The position numbers and the translations under genes are program-made. Under the pieces are notes generated by a model. The model searched no databases, was not told the origin of the DNA, and saw only the letters and a program-made list of their open reading frames with translations. A DNA stretch of 64,000 nucleotides from Acidobacteriota bacterium (GTDB taxonomy: Bacteria; Acidobacteriota; Terriglobia; Terriglobales; Acidobacteriaceae): assembly GCA_021778315.1 (NCBI GenBank), contig JAJYCQ010000006.1:1-64000 (forward strand). Reading direction: 5' to 3'. Positions 17,428 to 26,250 of the stretch are shown here, piece by piece; within the stretch, counting starts at the first letter, position 1; each line of letters starts with the position of its first letter.

Positions 17428-18786
17428 ATGATGGTCCCACCGCTGACCCACGCTGACCGCCGAGCCCTTGGGCATCGTGCCCGCAAACAACTTGCACGGA
17501 GCGAGCATGGAAACTTTCATGCAGCGGCGTGCAGGCATGACCCTCTGGAGCTGCTGCGCGAATCGATGCGTGGACGGGTGCCTCGGCTGGTGAAGGTGAA
17601 GTATGAGCGGATGGCTGCGAGCGCCTTCGGTTTCTTTCGGGGGGCGGTGCCGATTATGGCGGCGGATCTGGCGAGTCATCCGAATACGGGGATCACGACG
17701 CAGCTTTGCGGCGATGCGCATGTGTTGAACCTGGGAGCCTATGCGGGACCTGATGGCCGCGTGGTCTTCGACATCAATGATTTTGACGAGACGCTGCGGG
17801 GACCGTTCGAGTATGACGTGAAGCGGCTAGCAACGAGCCTGATCCTGGCAGGCAGGGAGGCCGGGGTGAAGCGGTCGGCGCGGCATGAGGCGGTGCTGCA
17901 CTTTACGCAGCAGTACCGGAGCATGATGCGGATGTTTGCTGCGATGCCGGTGATCGAGATTGCGCGATACCAGATTCATCGGCTGGCGGAGACGGAGCCG
18001 ATGCCGGAGATCCTGGAGCAAGCTGAGAGGTCGACTCCGCAGAAGATGCTGAAGGCGCTGACGGAGCCGGCGACGGATGTGGCTGGGGAGCGAGTGGGTG
18101 GTGCGGTTTCGAATGGTGTGGGTGGTGCGCGATTGTTTCGGTCGGAGCCTCCGTTACTGGAGAGGCTTGGGGCAAAGGAGGTTGCGATTGTGCTGGCCGC
18201 ATTGGGTCCGTATGCTCGGACCTTGCAGCCGGAGCGGAGGCATTTTCTGGAGCAGTATAGCCCGCAGGATGTCGCGTTCAAGGTGGTGGGAACGGGTTCG
18301 GTGGGACTGCGCGACTACGTGATTTATTTCGAGGGGCTGAGCCGCGCGCATGGCACGGACCCTTTGTTTTTGCAGGTGAAGGAAGAGACCGCGTCGGCGT
18401 ATGCGGCGTACTTGCCGGAGGGGTCGAGGCATAGCCACCAGGGGCATCGGGCGATGGATGGACAGCGTGCGATGCAGCTGACCTCTGATCCGTTTTTGGG
18501 GTACACGACGGTGGAGGGGCGGGACTATCTGGTTCGGCAGCTGAACGATCATAAGGCAGCGCTGGAGTTGAATGAGCTGACGGCGAGCTCGTTGCTGGGG
18601 TATGCGGATGTGTGCGGGGAGTTGCTGGCGCGGGGGCATGCGCGCGCGGGGGATCCGGTGACAATTGCGGCGTATCTGGGGGCGTCGGAGCGATTTGACC
18701 GGGCGATTCTTGGCTTTGCTCGCGCCTATGCGGATAAGACCGAGCACGACTGGGGACTGCTGAAGAGATCGCTGAAGAAGACTTGA
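17428..18786 (+). CDS. DUF2252 family protein
   Basis: A 452-residue protein with the DUF2252 signatures: KYERMAASAFGFFRGAVPIM, QLCGDAHVLNLGAYAGPDG, VFDINDFDETLRGPFEYDVKRLATSL, VKEETASAYAAYL and later FDRAILGFARAYADKTEHDW. The CGDAH...N and DINDFDE segments resemble the catalytic and metal-binding loops of aminoglycoside phosphotransferase/kinase-like folds, so a small-molecule kinase role is plausible but unproven. ATG 17428 or the adjacent 17431 are both possible starts. No partner gene is linked. A glycine/valine-rich patch (VAGERVGGAVSNGVGGARL) looks like a low-complexity insertion. Confidence 0.9.
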   Translation: MMVPPLTHADRRALGHRARKQLARSEHGNFHAAACRHDPLELLRESMRGRVPRLVKVKYERMAASAFGFFRGAVPIMAADLASHPNTGITTQLCGDAHVLNLGAYAGPDGRVVFDINDFDETLRGPFEYDVKRLATSLILAGREAGVKRSARHEAVLHFTQQYRSMMRMFAAMPVIEIARYQIHRLAETEPMPEILEQAERSTPQKMLKALTEPATDVAGERVGGAVSNGVGGARLFRSEPPLLERLGAKEVAIVLAALGPYARTLQPERRHFLEQYSPQDVAFKVVGTGSVGLRDYVIYFEGLSRAHGTDPLFLQVKEETASAYAAYLPEGSRHSHQGHRAMDGQRAMQLTSDPFLGYTTVEGRDYLVRQLNDHKAALELNELTASSLLGYADVCGELLARGHARAGDPVTIAAYLGASERFDRAILGFARAYADKTEHDWGLLKRSLKKT

Positions 18787-18847
18787 GAGCCGAGGCGCGG
18801 GTTGTGACTTATCGACAGTAGATAGAACGCTGGTCGCTGAATTTTGC

Positions 18848-18853
18848 TAGTCT
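18848..18853 (+). promoter_or_regulatory. -10-like element of a probable leaderless promoter
   Basis: TAGTCT ends seven bases before ATG 18861 of the alpha-mannosidase gene. No ribosome-binding sequence lies between and no clear -35 is seen. Confidence 0.3.
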
Positions 18854-18860
18854 TGCGTCC

Positions 18861-21800
18861 ATGCGAGTTCGTGATCTTTCACTCTACGTCGGTTCCGTGT
18901 TCCTCGTTTCTGTTAGCTGCGTTCTGGCGGTGGCCCAGTCGTTTACTCCAGTGCGCGAGCAGAAGAATCTGTCTTCTGCTGCGTTGGCCAAGCTGCATAC
19001 GCTGGAGACGCTGAAGGAGCTGCCGGCGGGAGAGTGGCGATTTCATGCGGGGGATATTGCGCATGGCGAAGCGATGACACTGGATGATTCGGCGTGGCCA
19101 CTGGTTGCGCCGAAATCAAAGGCGCCCAAGGATGCGGTTTGGTATCGCCGCGTGATCGAGGTGCCGAAGACTCTGAATGGGTACGACATCACGGGTTCGC
19201 GCGTGTGGTTCCAGTTTCATGCAAACGCGAACGGACCGATGCCGCAGATCATTTATTTCAATGGACGGCGGGTCGCGCTGGGTGATGACCTGGAGCCGAT
19301 TATCTTGTTTGAGCCGGCCAAGCCTGGGGAGAAGGTGCTGGTCGCGGTGAAGCTGTTGCACACGGTCGACGATAAGCAGTTTTCCGGAGTGACGCTGCGG
19401 GTGGAGCCGAGTGCGGATGCGACGGCGAATGCGCGACCGAATCCTGATGATCTTCGCGTCCAGTGCCTGACGGCGGCGAACCTGCTGCCGGAGTTGCCGA
19501 CGCCGCGCAAGGACTTGTTGCCCACGGTGGAGGCAGCTGTGGCGGCGATCGATACGGATGCACTGAAGTCTGCGGATCAGAGTGCGTTTGATGCGTCGCT
19601 GCGGAAGGCGCAGGAGTTGTTGGCCCCGCTGCATGAGGTGATGCAGCAGGCGAAGATCGATTTGGACGGCAATGCGCATATCGATGCTGCGTGGCTGTGG
19701 CCGCGGTCCGAGACGGTCGATGCGGTACGGCGGACGTTTACGACTGCGCTGCAGTTGATGAATGAGTATCCGGACTATACGTATACGCAGTCCGCGGCGC
19801 AGTACAACGAGTGGATGGCGGACAAGTATCCGGACTTGAACGCGCAGATTAAGCAGCGGATTAAGGAAGGACGATGGGAGATTGTCGGCGGTATGTGGGT
19901 GGAGCCAGACTTGAATCTTCCGGGGGGCGAGTCGCTAGTGCGGCAGTTGCTGGTGGGGCAGAGATATTTTCAGAAAGAGTACGGCGTTACGGCGCGGATT
20001 GGGTGGAACCCGGATTCGTTTGGGTACAACTGGCAGCTGCCGCAGATCTACAAGCGGTCGGGGCTGGATTATTTTGTGACGCAGAAGATGCATTGGAACG
20101 ATACGAATCAGTTACCGTTCCGGCTGTTCTGGTGGGAGTCTCCGGATGGGTCGAAGGTGCTGACGTATTTCCCGACGGACTATGTGCATGACAACGTGAA
20201 TCCGACCCGGATTTCGGCGGATTTTGCGGAGTCGGCGGAGCGGAATCCGGGGACTACGGAGCATCTTGATCTGTACGGGATTGGCGATCATGGTGGGGGG
20301 CCTACGCGCGATATGTTGGACCAGGCGGACCACTGGATTGCTGCGGGCAAGCAGGCTGATACGGCTGTGCCGACGATGCGCTATACGACGGCGCAGCACT
20401 ATTTTGATGATGTTGAGAAGAATCTGAATACGGATTCGCCGACATGGGATTACGACAGCATTGCGAAGGGATATACGGCTCCTGCAGCGGCGGCTGGTGG
20501 GGGTGTGGGGATTCCGACGTGGAAGGACGAGCTCTATTTTGAGTATCACCGCGGGGTGTACACGACGCAGGCTGCTCACAAGCGGAACATGAGGACGAGT
20601 GAGACGGCTACGCTGGATGCGGAGAAACTGGCGTCGTTTGCGTGGCTGGATGGACAGGCGTATCCCGCTGATTTGCTGACGGATAACTGGAAGAAGATTA
20701 CGTTCAACCAATTCCATGATCTAGCGGCGGGGTCGGGGATTGCTGTGATTTATCGCGATGCGCAGAAGGATTATGATCAGGTGTTCGATGTGGACCGGAA
20801 TATTGATGACGCGTCGTTGAAGACACTGGATACGCGGATTGATACGCGGGTGAAGGGGGAGGCGCCGATCCTGGTGTTCAACTCCATGGCGTGGCCGCGG
20901 ACGGAGACGGTTCAGGTTATAGTGCAGCTTCCTGTAAGTGCCAAATATTTGAATCTATTGGACGCAAATGATCATGCTGTAGTTTCACAAGTGATCAGCG
21001 AGGATGCTGCGACGCATCAGTTTACGGTGCTTGCGCGGGTTCGTGACGTGCCAGCAATGGGGTATACGGTTTTGCACGCTGAAGCCGCGTCGACGAGCCC
21101 GCAAGGTGCTCGGACGGATTTGGCGCTTCATGGCACGGCGGCGGCCTATGTGCTTGCGAATGCACATCTTAAGCTGGCTATCGATAAGAAGACTGGATGT
21201 ATTACGAGCGTGGTCTCCGCAGACACGAAGAGTGAGTTTCTGGCTCCGAATGCTTGTGGAAATCAGTTGCAGACGTATGTCGATACACCGAAGGAGTACG
21301 ATGCGTGGAATATCGATCCGGGCACGCTGGATGGGATGATGACTCCCGTTGATGGTGTTGATTCGATTGCGGTTGTTTCCGATGGACCGCTGCGGAAGAC
21401 GATTCGGATTGAGCGTACGTGGAGTAAGTCACATTTCATTCAGGACATTTCGCTGGATGCTGGGGCGGATACGGTTTCTGTTGCGAATGATGTGGATTGG
21501 CATGAGACGCATGTGCTGTTGAAGGCTGCATTCCCGCTGGCGGCTAGTAGCGCAAAAGCCACATTTGAAATACCTTATGGGTCAATTGAGCGGACGACTA
21601 CGCGTAATAATTCATGGGAGAAGGCGCAGTTTGAAGTGCCGGCGATGAACTGGGCAGATCTTGGCGATGAGAAGCAGGGCTTTTCGCTGCTGAATGATTC
21701 GAAGTATGGGTATGACGCGCTCGGGAATACGCTGCGGTTGACGCTGCTGCGGTCGCCGACGTGGCCCGATCCTGATGCTGATCGCGGGCGGCAACGCTTT

Positions 21801-22214
21801 TCTTATGTGCTCTATCCGCATGCTGGGTCGTGGAAGGATTCGCTTACGGTGCGACGCGGATATGAGCTGAATACTCCGCTGATGGCGCGGCAGGTGTTCT
21901 CGCATACGGGGGAGATGGCGGCCAGCCACTCGTTTGTGGCTATGGATAACGCGAACGTTACGCTGAGCGCTGTCAAAAAGGCTGAGGATGCGAACGCGCT
22001 GGTGTTCCGGATGTATGAGTGGGCGGGGAAGAACAGCGAGGTGAAGCTGCATGTTCCGGCGGGGGCGGAGTATGCCGTGGAGACCAATATGATGGAGAAG
22101 CCTGAGGGAGAACACCTTTCGTTTGCTGGAGATACGGTCACGGTGCCGATCAAGCCTTACGAGATTCTGACGCTGCAGGTGGTGTATCCGGAGAAGGCGA
22201 AGGGAGATCGGTAG
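18861..22214 (+). CDS. Exported GH38 alpha-mannosidase
   Basis: A 1117-residue glycosidase. The signal peptide is about residues 1-26 (YVGSVFLVSVSCVLAVAQS). A jelly-roll-like N-terminal part (about 50-190) precedes the GH38 catalytic barrel with zinc ligands H273 and D275 in GNAHIDAAWLWPRSET and nucleophile D385 in GWNPDSFGYNWQLPQ. The large C-terminal beta domains typical of GH38 follow. The enzyme should release alpha-mannose residues outside the cytoplasm. It is monocistronic or co-transcribed with hemD, which starts six bases after its stop, an odd pairing. No other mannan-degrading gene is adjacent. Confidence 0.95.
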   Translation: MRVRDLSLYVGSVFLVSVSCVLAVAQSFTPVREQKNLSSAALAKLHTLETLKELPAGEWRFHAGDIAHGEAMTLDDSAWPLVAPKSKAPKDAVWYRRVIEVPKTLNGYDITGSRVWFQFHANANGPMPQIIYFNGRRVALGDDLEPIILFEPAKPGEKVLVAVKLLHTVDDKQFSGVTLRVEPSADATANARPNPDDLRVQCLTAANLLPELPTPRKDLLPTVEAAVAAIDTDALKSADQSAFDASLRKAQELLAPLHEVMQQAKIDLDGNAHIDAAWLWPRSETVDAVRRTFTTALQLMNEYPDYTYTQSAAQYNEWMADKYPDLNAQIKQRIKEGRWEIVGGMWVEPDLNLPGGESLVRQLLVGQRYFQKEYGVTARIGWNPDSFGYNWQLPQIYKRSGLDYFVTQKMHWNDTNQLPFRLFWWESPDGSKVLTYFPTDYVHDNVNPTRISADFAESAERNPGTTEHLDLYGIGDHGGGPTRDMLDQADHWIAAGKQADTAVPTMRYTTAQHYFDDVEKNLNTDSPTWDYDSIAKGYTAPAAAAGGGVGIPTWKDELYFEYHRGVYTTQAAHKRNMRTSETATLDAEKLASFAWLDGQAYPADLLTDNWKKITFNQFHDLAAGSGIAVIYRDAQKDYDQVFDVDRNIDDASLKTLDTRIDTRVKGEAPILVFNSMAWPRTETVQVIVQLPVSAKYLNLLDANDHAVVSQVISEDAATHQFTVLARVRDVPAMGYTVLHAEAASTSPQGARTDLALHGTAAAYVLANAHLKLAIDKKTGCITSVVSADTKSEFLAPNACGNQLQTYVDTPKEYDAWNIDPGTLDGMMTPVDGVDSIAVVSDGPLRKTIRIERTWSKSHFIQDISLDAGADTVSVANDVDWHETHVLLKAAFPLAASSAKATFEIPYGSIERTTTRNNSWEKAQFEVPAMNWADLGDEKQGFSLLNDSKYGYDALGNTLRLTLLRSPTWPDPDADRGRQRFSYVLYPHAGSWKDSLTVRRGYELNTPLMARQVFSHTGEMAASHSFVAMDNANVTLSAVKKAEDANALVFRMYEWAGKNSEVKLHVPAGAEYAVETNMMEKPEGEHLSFAGDTVTVPIKPYEILTLQVVYPEKAKGDR

Positions 22215-22219
22215 GGGGA

Positions 22220-22996
22220 ATGGCGCTGCCCAGGGTGTTGATTACTCGTTCGCCACACCAGGCTTCGTCGCTGGCGGAGGCGCTGCGCACGCTGGGGGCG
22301 GAGCCGGTGATGGTTCCGGCGATTGAGCTGGCGGAACCGACTAGTTTTGCGGTGCTGGATGCGGCTCTGTCGCGGCTGGAAGTCTTTGACTGGGTGCTGT
22401 TTACGAGCGCTAACGCGGTCGAGGTGTTTGCCCAACGGGCAGGTGGGCGGTTGGGGGCGGTGCGGAGGGTTGCGGCGATTGGGGCTGCGACGGCTCGGGC
22501 GGTGGAGGCGGCGGGGCTTCGGGTGGACCTGATGCCGGCGCAGGCGGTCGCGGAGTCGTTTGTGGAAGCGCTACAACCCTTTATGTATCAGGAGGATGGA
22601 AGGGCTGCTCGGTTTCTGCTGGTGCGGGCGGAGGTGGCGCGGGAGTATCTTCCGGAGGCGTTGCGGGAGGCTGGGGCGGAGGTGACGATTGCTCAGGCTT
22701 ATCGGAATGTGATTCCGGAGGCGTCGGTGGAGGCGGTGCGTGCGCTGTTTCGATCGAGGGAGAGTTGGCCAGATGTTATCACCTTTACCAGCTCATCTTC
22801 AGCGACGAATCTTCTAGCGTTACTTGAGGTTGCGAGGTTGAAGTTGCCGGTTGAGGTGCTGCGGGTGTCGATTGGGCCGGTTACCTCTCGGACGCTGGAG
22901 GATGCGGGATATCCACCGCATGCTGAGGCGGAGGCAGCAACGATCCCGGAGCTGGCGAAGGCTACGATGAGGGCGTTGGCGGAGAGTCGGTTATAA
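22220..22996 (+). CDS. hemD: Uroporphyrinogen-III synthase
   Basis: A 258-residue enzyme that cyclises hydroxymethylbilane with inversion of ring D. It has the two-lobed HemD pattern: PRVLITRSPHQASSLAEALRTLGAEPVMVPAIEL at the start, DWVLFTSANAVEVF, AAIGAATARAVEAAG, FLLVRAEVAREYLPEALREAGAEV, then DVITFTSSSSATNLLALL and SIGPVTSRTLEDAG. HemD is poorly conserved but this set is diagnostic. It follows the GH38 gene by five bases, with a GGGGGA stretch as the likely ribosome-binding site, so the two may be co-transcribed. Confidence 0.93.
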   Translation: MALPRVLITRSPHQASSLAEALRTLGAEPVMVPAIELAEPTSFAVLDAALSRLEVFDWVLFTSANAVEVFAQRAGGRLGAVRRVAAIGAATARAVEAAGLRVDLMPAQAVAESFVEALQPFMYQEDGRAARFLLVRAEVAREYLPEALREAGAEVTIAQAYRNVIPEASVEAVRALFRSRESWPDVITFTSSSSATNLLALLEVARLKLPVEVLRVSIGPVTSRTLEDAGYPPHAEAEAATIPELAKATMRALAESRL

Positions 22997-23073
22997 CTCG
23001 CTAATAATGAATGAGGTAGGATTATATTTCTAGTGTGGAAAAACTGCGGATAGGGCGTGGGGATTGCGTGGAT

Positions 23074-23838
23074 TCAGTCGGAAATCCAGGTTTTATCCAC
23101 AGAGTTGCAGAGCTTTTCCAAGGTGCAATCCACACAGCGGGGCATGCGGGCAATGCAGATTTGGCGGCCGTGGTGGATGAGTTCATGGGAGAACTGGATC
23201 CAGTGGTCCTTTGGGATGACTTTCTGGAGGTCTTTTTCTACGTTGACGGGGTCGGTGGATTGGGTGAGTTCGAGGCGGCGGGAGAGCCTAAGTACATGTG
23301 TGTCAACAACTACGCCGGCGGGGATGCCGTACCAACTGCCTAAGACTACGTTGGCGGTCTTGCGGGCTACGCCGGGGAGCTGGATCATTTCGTCGATGGT
23401 TTGGGGGACTTTGCCTCCGAATTTGTCGACGAGGACCTGGGCTGCGCCCTTTATATTCTTCGCTTTAGCGCGGTAGAAGCCGGTGGTGTGGATGAGGCGT
23501 TCGATCTCGAGGAGGGGGGCTTCGGCGAGCTTTTTGGGGGTGGGGTACATCTTGAAGAGCTCGGGGGTGGCCTTGTTGACGGTGACGTCGGTGGTTTGGG
23601 CGGAGAGGATGGTGGCGATGGTGAGTTCGAAGGCGTTGCGGTGGGTTAAAGCGCAGACGACGTTGGGGTAAGCCTTGGCGAGCGCGTCGAGGATGGCCTC
23701 GATGCGTTGGGGTGCGAGGGGTTTGGGGGTCTTTTTGGGCTTGCGGGGATTGGGTGCAGAATGCGCTCGCTCAGCCGCCTTTGGGGCTGCAAGGGGCGTG
23801 ACTGAGCGAGGGTTCGGGACACTTTTTTTCGCGGGCAT
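23074..23838 (-). CDS. nth: Endonuclease III (DNA glycosylase/AP lyase)
   Basis: A 254-residue enzyme that excises oxidised pyrimidines. The catalytic core begins near residue 44 (APQRIEAILDALAKAYPN) and has ATILSAQTTDVTVNK, the helix-hairpin-helix LPGVARKTANVVLG with its lysine, and the catalytic aspartate in VVDTHVLRLSRRL. The iron-sulfur cluster loop is C-x6-C-x2-C-x5-C (CIARMPRCVDCTLEKLC). The first 43 residues are basic and proline/alanine-rich and partly encoded by a dispersed repeat; they are not part of the fold. The gene follows hemQ by 26 bases, so the two probably form an operon. Confidence 0.95.
   Translation of the reverse strand: MPAKKSVPNPRSVTPLAAPKAAERAHSAPNPRKPKKTPKPLAPQRIEAILDALAKAYPNVVCALTHRNAFELTIATILSAQTTDVTVNKATPELFKMYPTPKKLAEAPLLEIERLIHTTGFYRAKAKNIKGAAQVLVDKFGGKVPQTIDEMIQLPGVARKTANVVLGSWYGIPAGVVVDTHVLRLSRRLELTQSTDPVNVEKDLQKVIPKDHWIQFSHELIHHGRQICIARMPRCVDCTLEKLCNSVDKTWISD
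23788..23818. repeat. Dispersed repeat within the nth 5' coding region
   Basis: A 31-base stretch beginning TGCAAGGGGCGTGACTGAG matches 59763-59793 at 28 of 31 positions. On the nth strand it encodes part of the N-terminal tail (PNPRSVTPLAAP). Confidence 0.75.
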
Positions 23839-23864
23839 CGGATTTGGGTTGGGTTCAGGTGGTG

Positions 23865-24659
23865 CTAGCCGAGGCGGTCTAGCATTTCCATGGGCTTGAG
23901 GCGGACGCAGCTGAAGATGGGGTAGTCCTTGAGGGTGTAGATGCTGATCTCGGTTTCGCGGAGTTGCTGGACGAGGTCTAGGAAGTCTTCGGGGAAGTTG
24001 GTCTCGAAGGCTACGACGAACTCCTGGTCGTCGAGGCCGAAGGAGTAGGTGGTGTTGAGCTTGACGCGGGGATAGAGGAGGCCGATGCGGATGTGCTCGT
24101 CCATGAGGCGTTTGCGCTCGGCGGCGGAGAGCAGGTACCAGGGGCGGGTCTTCCAGAAGGGGTAGATGAAGATGTACTTCTGGCCGCCGGGACGGATGGC
24201 TCCGCGGCCTTCGCCTTCGCTCTCGTCTTCGCGGTCGATGGAGTACTGCGAGCGCTTGGTCATGGCGAGGAAGCTGTGGGGGGTGGAGAGGTAGCCGCCG
24301 AGAGGGGTGGCGAGGAGCTCGGAGCGCATGCGGTTGAGTTCGTCGACTGCGTAGCCGATGGACCAGACGCACATGTCGACATCGCCGCGGGTTCCGATGG
24401 TGGAGTAGGTGATGGAGAGGAACTCGCCGGGCTTGTTCCAGCGGGTGAGGACGTCGACGAAGGCTTGCTTGTGGGAGGCCTTTTCTTCGGCGGGGAGGCG
24501 GCGCCACTCGGGCATGAGCTTGTAGAAGCTGAAGCAGACGATCTGGCGCTTGAGGGCGGGAGCTCCGTGTGCGGCGGGTGAGCCGGCGGGGCTGGCCTGG
24601 GGACGACCGGGGGTGGCGGATTCGACGGCGGGGGTCGGTGCGGTTACGGCTTCGGACAT
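23865..24659 (-). CDS. hemQ: HemQ-type coproheme decarboxylase (chlorite dismutase family)
   Basis: A 264-residue protein. After an alanine/proline-rich tail of about 35 residues come the two ferredoxin-like halves of the chlorite dismutase fold. The proposed catalytic tyrosine is Y166 in KYIFIYPFWKTRPWYLL and the proximal heme histidine is H189 in LMDEHIRIG. HemQ enzymes decarboxylate coproheme to heme b as the last step of the coproporphyrin-dependent pathway; the missing chlorite-dismutase distal arginine context argues against chlorite detoxification. The loop between Y166 and H189 is about four residues shorter than in Firmicute HemQ. It lies upstream of nth in a probable operon and has a leaderless-type promoter. 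Confidence 0.9.
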   Translation of the reverse strand: MSEAVTAPTPAVESATPGRPQASPAGSPAAHGAPALKRQIVCFSFYKLMPEWRRLPAEEKASHKQAFVDVLTRWNKPGEFLSITYSTIGTRGDVDMCVWSIGYAVDELNRMRSELLATPLGGYLSTPHSFLAMTKRSQYSIDREDESEGEGRGAIRPGGQKYIFIYPFWKTRPWYLLSAAERKRLMDEHIRIGLLYPRVKLNTTYSFGLDDQEFVVAFETNFPEDFLDLVQQLRETEISIYTLKDYPIFSCVRLKPMEMLDRLG

Positions 24660-24665
24660 GTGTCC

Positions 24666-24671
24666 ATGCTA
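24666..24671 (-). promoter_or_regulatory. -10-like element of a probable leaderless hemQ promoter
   Basis: On the minus strand TAGCAT is followed by six bases and then ATG 24659. No ribosome-binding sequence fits in the gap. Confidence 0.4.
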
Positions 24672-24676
24672 ACAAA

Positions 24677-24720
24677 GGTCCTGCGCGGACGGCGGGGGTA
24701 AGAGCTAGCTGCTAGCTTTG
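24677..24720. repeat. Dispersed repeat copy 2 and adjoining AGCTNNT heptamers
   Basis: 24677-24696 is identical over 20 bases to 27943-27962 at the recN 3' end. Immediately after, AGAGCT-AGCTGCT-AGCTTTG (24701-24720) shows a seven-base period like the array at 40938-40969. Confidence 0.65.
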
Positions 24721-25101
24721 TTCGGGCGGGTGCGTTCGGACTTGGAGGCTTGGGGGAGGCGATGGAAGTTTGGATGGAGAGGGTGTTTGCGTTTTGATGC
24801 GCATCGAGGCGCGAGGGTGGGGCTGGGGCTTGCTGGATATTGCTGGTGTTGCGGGCATGCGACGGAGGGATTGGGTTAGCTCGAGCGAGAGAGCTTCCGC
24901 ATTGTCTTAGTGCAAGTCTACTGGCCACCCTTGAACTCCACTGGGATCAAGGGTCAGATGAGGATGAGTGGGTTGGGCTATTGGCAACTTTCCAGAATTG
25001 CCACGTTGGTTTTATGCTTCCTCGAAATCTACCAATGTAGCGTTACTTGTTCTTTGTCCTGAGATGAAGTGGAGAAGCTGTCGTTTCATAGAATGGAATC
25101 G

Positions 25102-25860
25102 ATGAACGAGCCGATACGCCATCACTACGTGCCAGTGTTTTACCTCTCTCGCTGAGAAGGTTCTGACGGTTGTATTTGTCGCTTCAGTCGACCATATGGC
25201 GAGACAGTCAAAGTAGGGCGAGTTGCCCCAAAGGGAACAGCCTTCGAGCCGCGTCTATACGAGACGAAGGGCCTACCGCCCGAACATGCACAGATCATGG
25301 AGATAGATTTCATGGCCAAGATCGATAATGACGCGGCCAAAGCACTCACGCTTCTATGAGGAAGGCATATCTGTAATTGGATTGTCGTACGAGGCTCGAA
25401 ATAGCTGGTCTCGGCTCTTGGACGCACAGAAGTTCCGAACACCGCGCGACATTTCGCAACTCAAGTCAAGTGTCGAGCAGGTGTGGAATCGTGTGTCACC
25501 GCCACTTAGGGAAGGCTATGCAGCAAGACGGTCCCCAAAGGAGCTCGCCACGCCTGAGGAATTTTGGGCGCAACTGAATCCTGCCTATGCCGATGAATTG
25601 GCGCTTAGTGTTGCGCGAACGCTCATGGTGCACGAAGGGATATGTCATCTGCTTAGCCAGATGCGTTGGTGTGTTTTGGATGTCCCAGAAGGATGCGATT
25701 CGCTGTTGACCTCTGACAATCCAGTCTGGATGACCGCTACACTTGTAGGCGCTAACGACTTTGTTCTAGTTGCCATTGGTCCCCGCAGACTTTTTGTTGC
25801 AGCGGTCGAGCCAGACACTCTGGTCCGTACTACGGGCTGGATGTGGAGGCTGCGCCAGAG
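25102..25860 (+). pseudogene. Broken DUF4238-like gene (nonsense plus frameshift)
   Basis: ATG 25102 begins MNEPIRHHYVPVFYLSR, the hallmark HHYVPxFYL opening of DUF4238 proteins. A TGA follows at the next codon, where a TGG is easily imagined. The same frame then continues with EGSDGCICRFSRPYGETVKV and FEPRLYETKGLPPE to KIDNDAAKALTLL and a second stop near 25357. Homology-like sequence resumes in the next frame (EEGISVIGLSYEARNSWSRL, DAQKFRTPRDI, CDSLLTSDNPVW) up to about 25860. One substitution and one indel thus separate it from an intact gene of about 250 residues. DUF4238 proteins are often found in variable regions; their role is unknown. The last part, after 25860, looks non-coding. Confidence 0.75.
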
Positions 25861-26250
25861 GCCGGGGAGACAATGCGAAGCCGGTGCCAGGTTCGGTTGT
25901 TGTGGCGAGCCCGTTGGCAGAATGATGAGGGCGATGCCTTGGAAGACGCGGCTTGGGCGTAAGCGGCGGAGGCCGGAGTCATAGCGGCGATTTCGGAATC
26001 TTTGGGCGTCGGCTGCGCGGGGGGGCTTCCTCTTACAGGGTCAAGGGTGACGGCGAAAAACTTGCAAGGGCAAGGGCAACTGCAACTGTAGATCCCTGCG
26101 GGATGACAAACAAAAGGGACAAACAAAAAGGGGACGGTTTATGGAGAAAAGGTTGAGGGAGAGGGAGAAAAGATTGTGCGGAGATGCGCTTTTCCTTCGC
26201 CTGCTGCTATGCTCTCGGAGAAAGAGACCGATTGTAACGAGACCAATCTT
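25861..26250. other. Intergenic region ahead of recN
   Basis: 390 bp with no supportable gene. A hexanucleotide array GCAAGG-GCAAGG-GCAACT-GCAACT lies at 26064-26087, followed by GATCCCTGCGGGATGAC, a short palindrome, and A-rich AAACAAAAGG sequence. These resemble extragenic repeat elements rather than a gene. The recN promoter must lie at the right end, but no strong -10 was identified. Confidence 0.5.
26064..26087. repeat. GCAANN hexanucleotide array
   Basis: Four perfect six-base units GCAANN. A similar run (GCAAAG-GCAAGT-GCAAGA) lies at 51439-51456 upstream of ctaC. Confidence 0.6.

Larger units (their letters stand above)
24660..25101. other. Intergenic region with repeats
   Basis: 442 bp without a supportable gene. 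It holds the hemQ promoter, dispersed repeat copy 2 (GGTCCTGCGCGGACGGCGGG at 24677-24696) and a short heptameric AGCTNNT array (24701-24720). From about 24840 the composition becomes more AT-rich and uneven, continuing into the broken gene at 25102. Confidence 0.6.

Noticed and set aside
23035..23343. GTG frame after TTATATTT, opposite nth
   Set aside because: It is entirely antisense to the well-supported nth gene; no protein-like features.
23074..24675. A 533-codon frame joining hemQ region to nth
   Set aside because: The first half is an arginine-rich shadow of hemQ; only the part from 23838 is endonuclease III.
25830..26126. 98-codon minus-strand frame before recN
   Set aside because: It reads through the hexanucleotide array and a small palindrome; cysteine/serine content is composition-driven.
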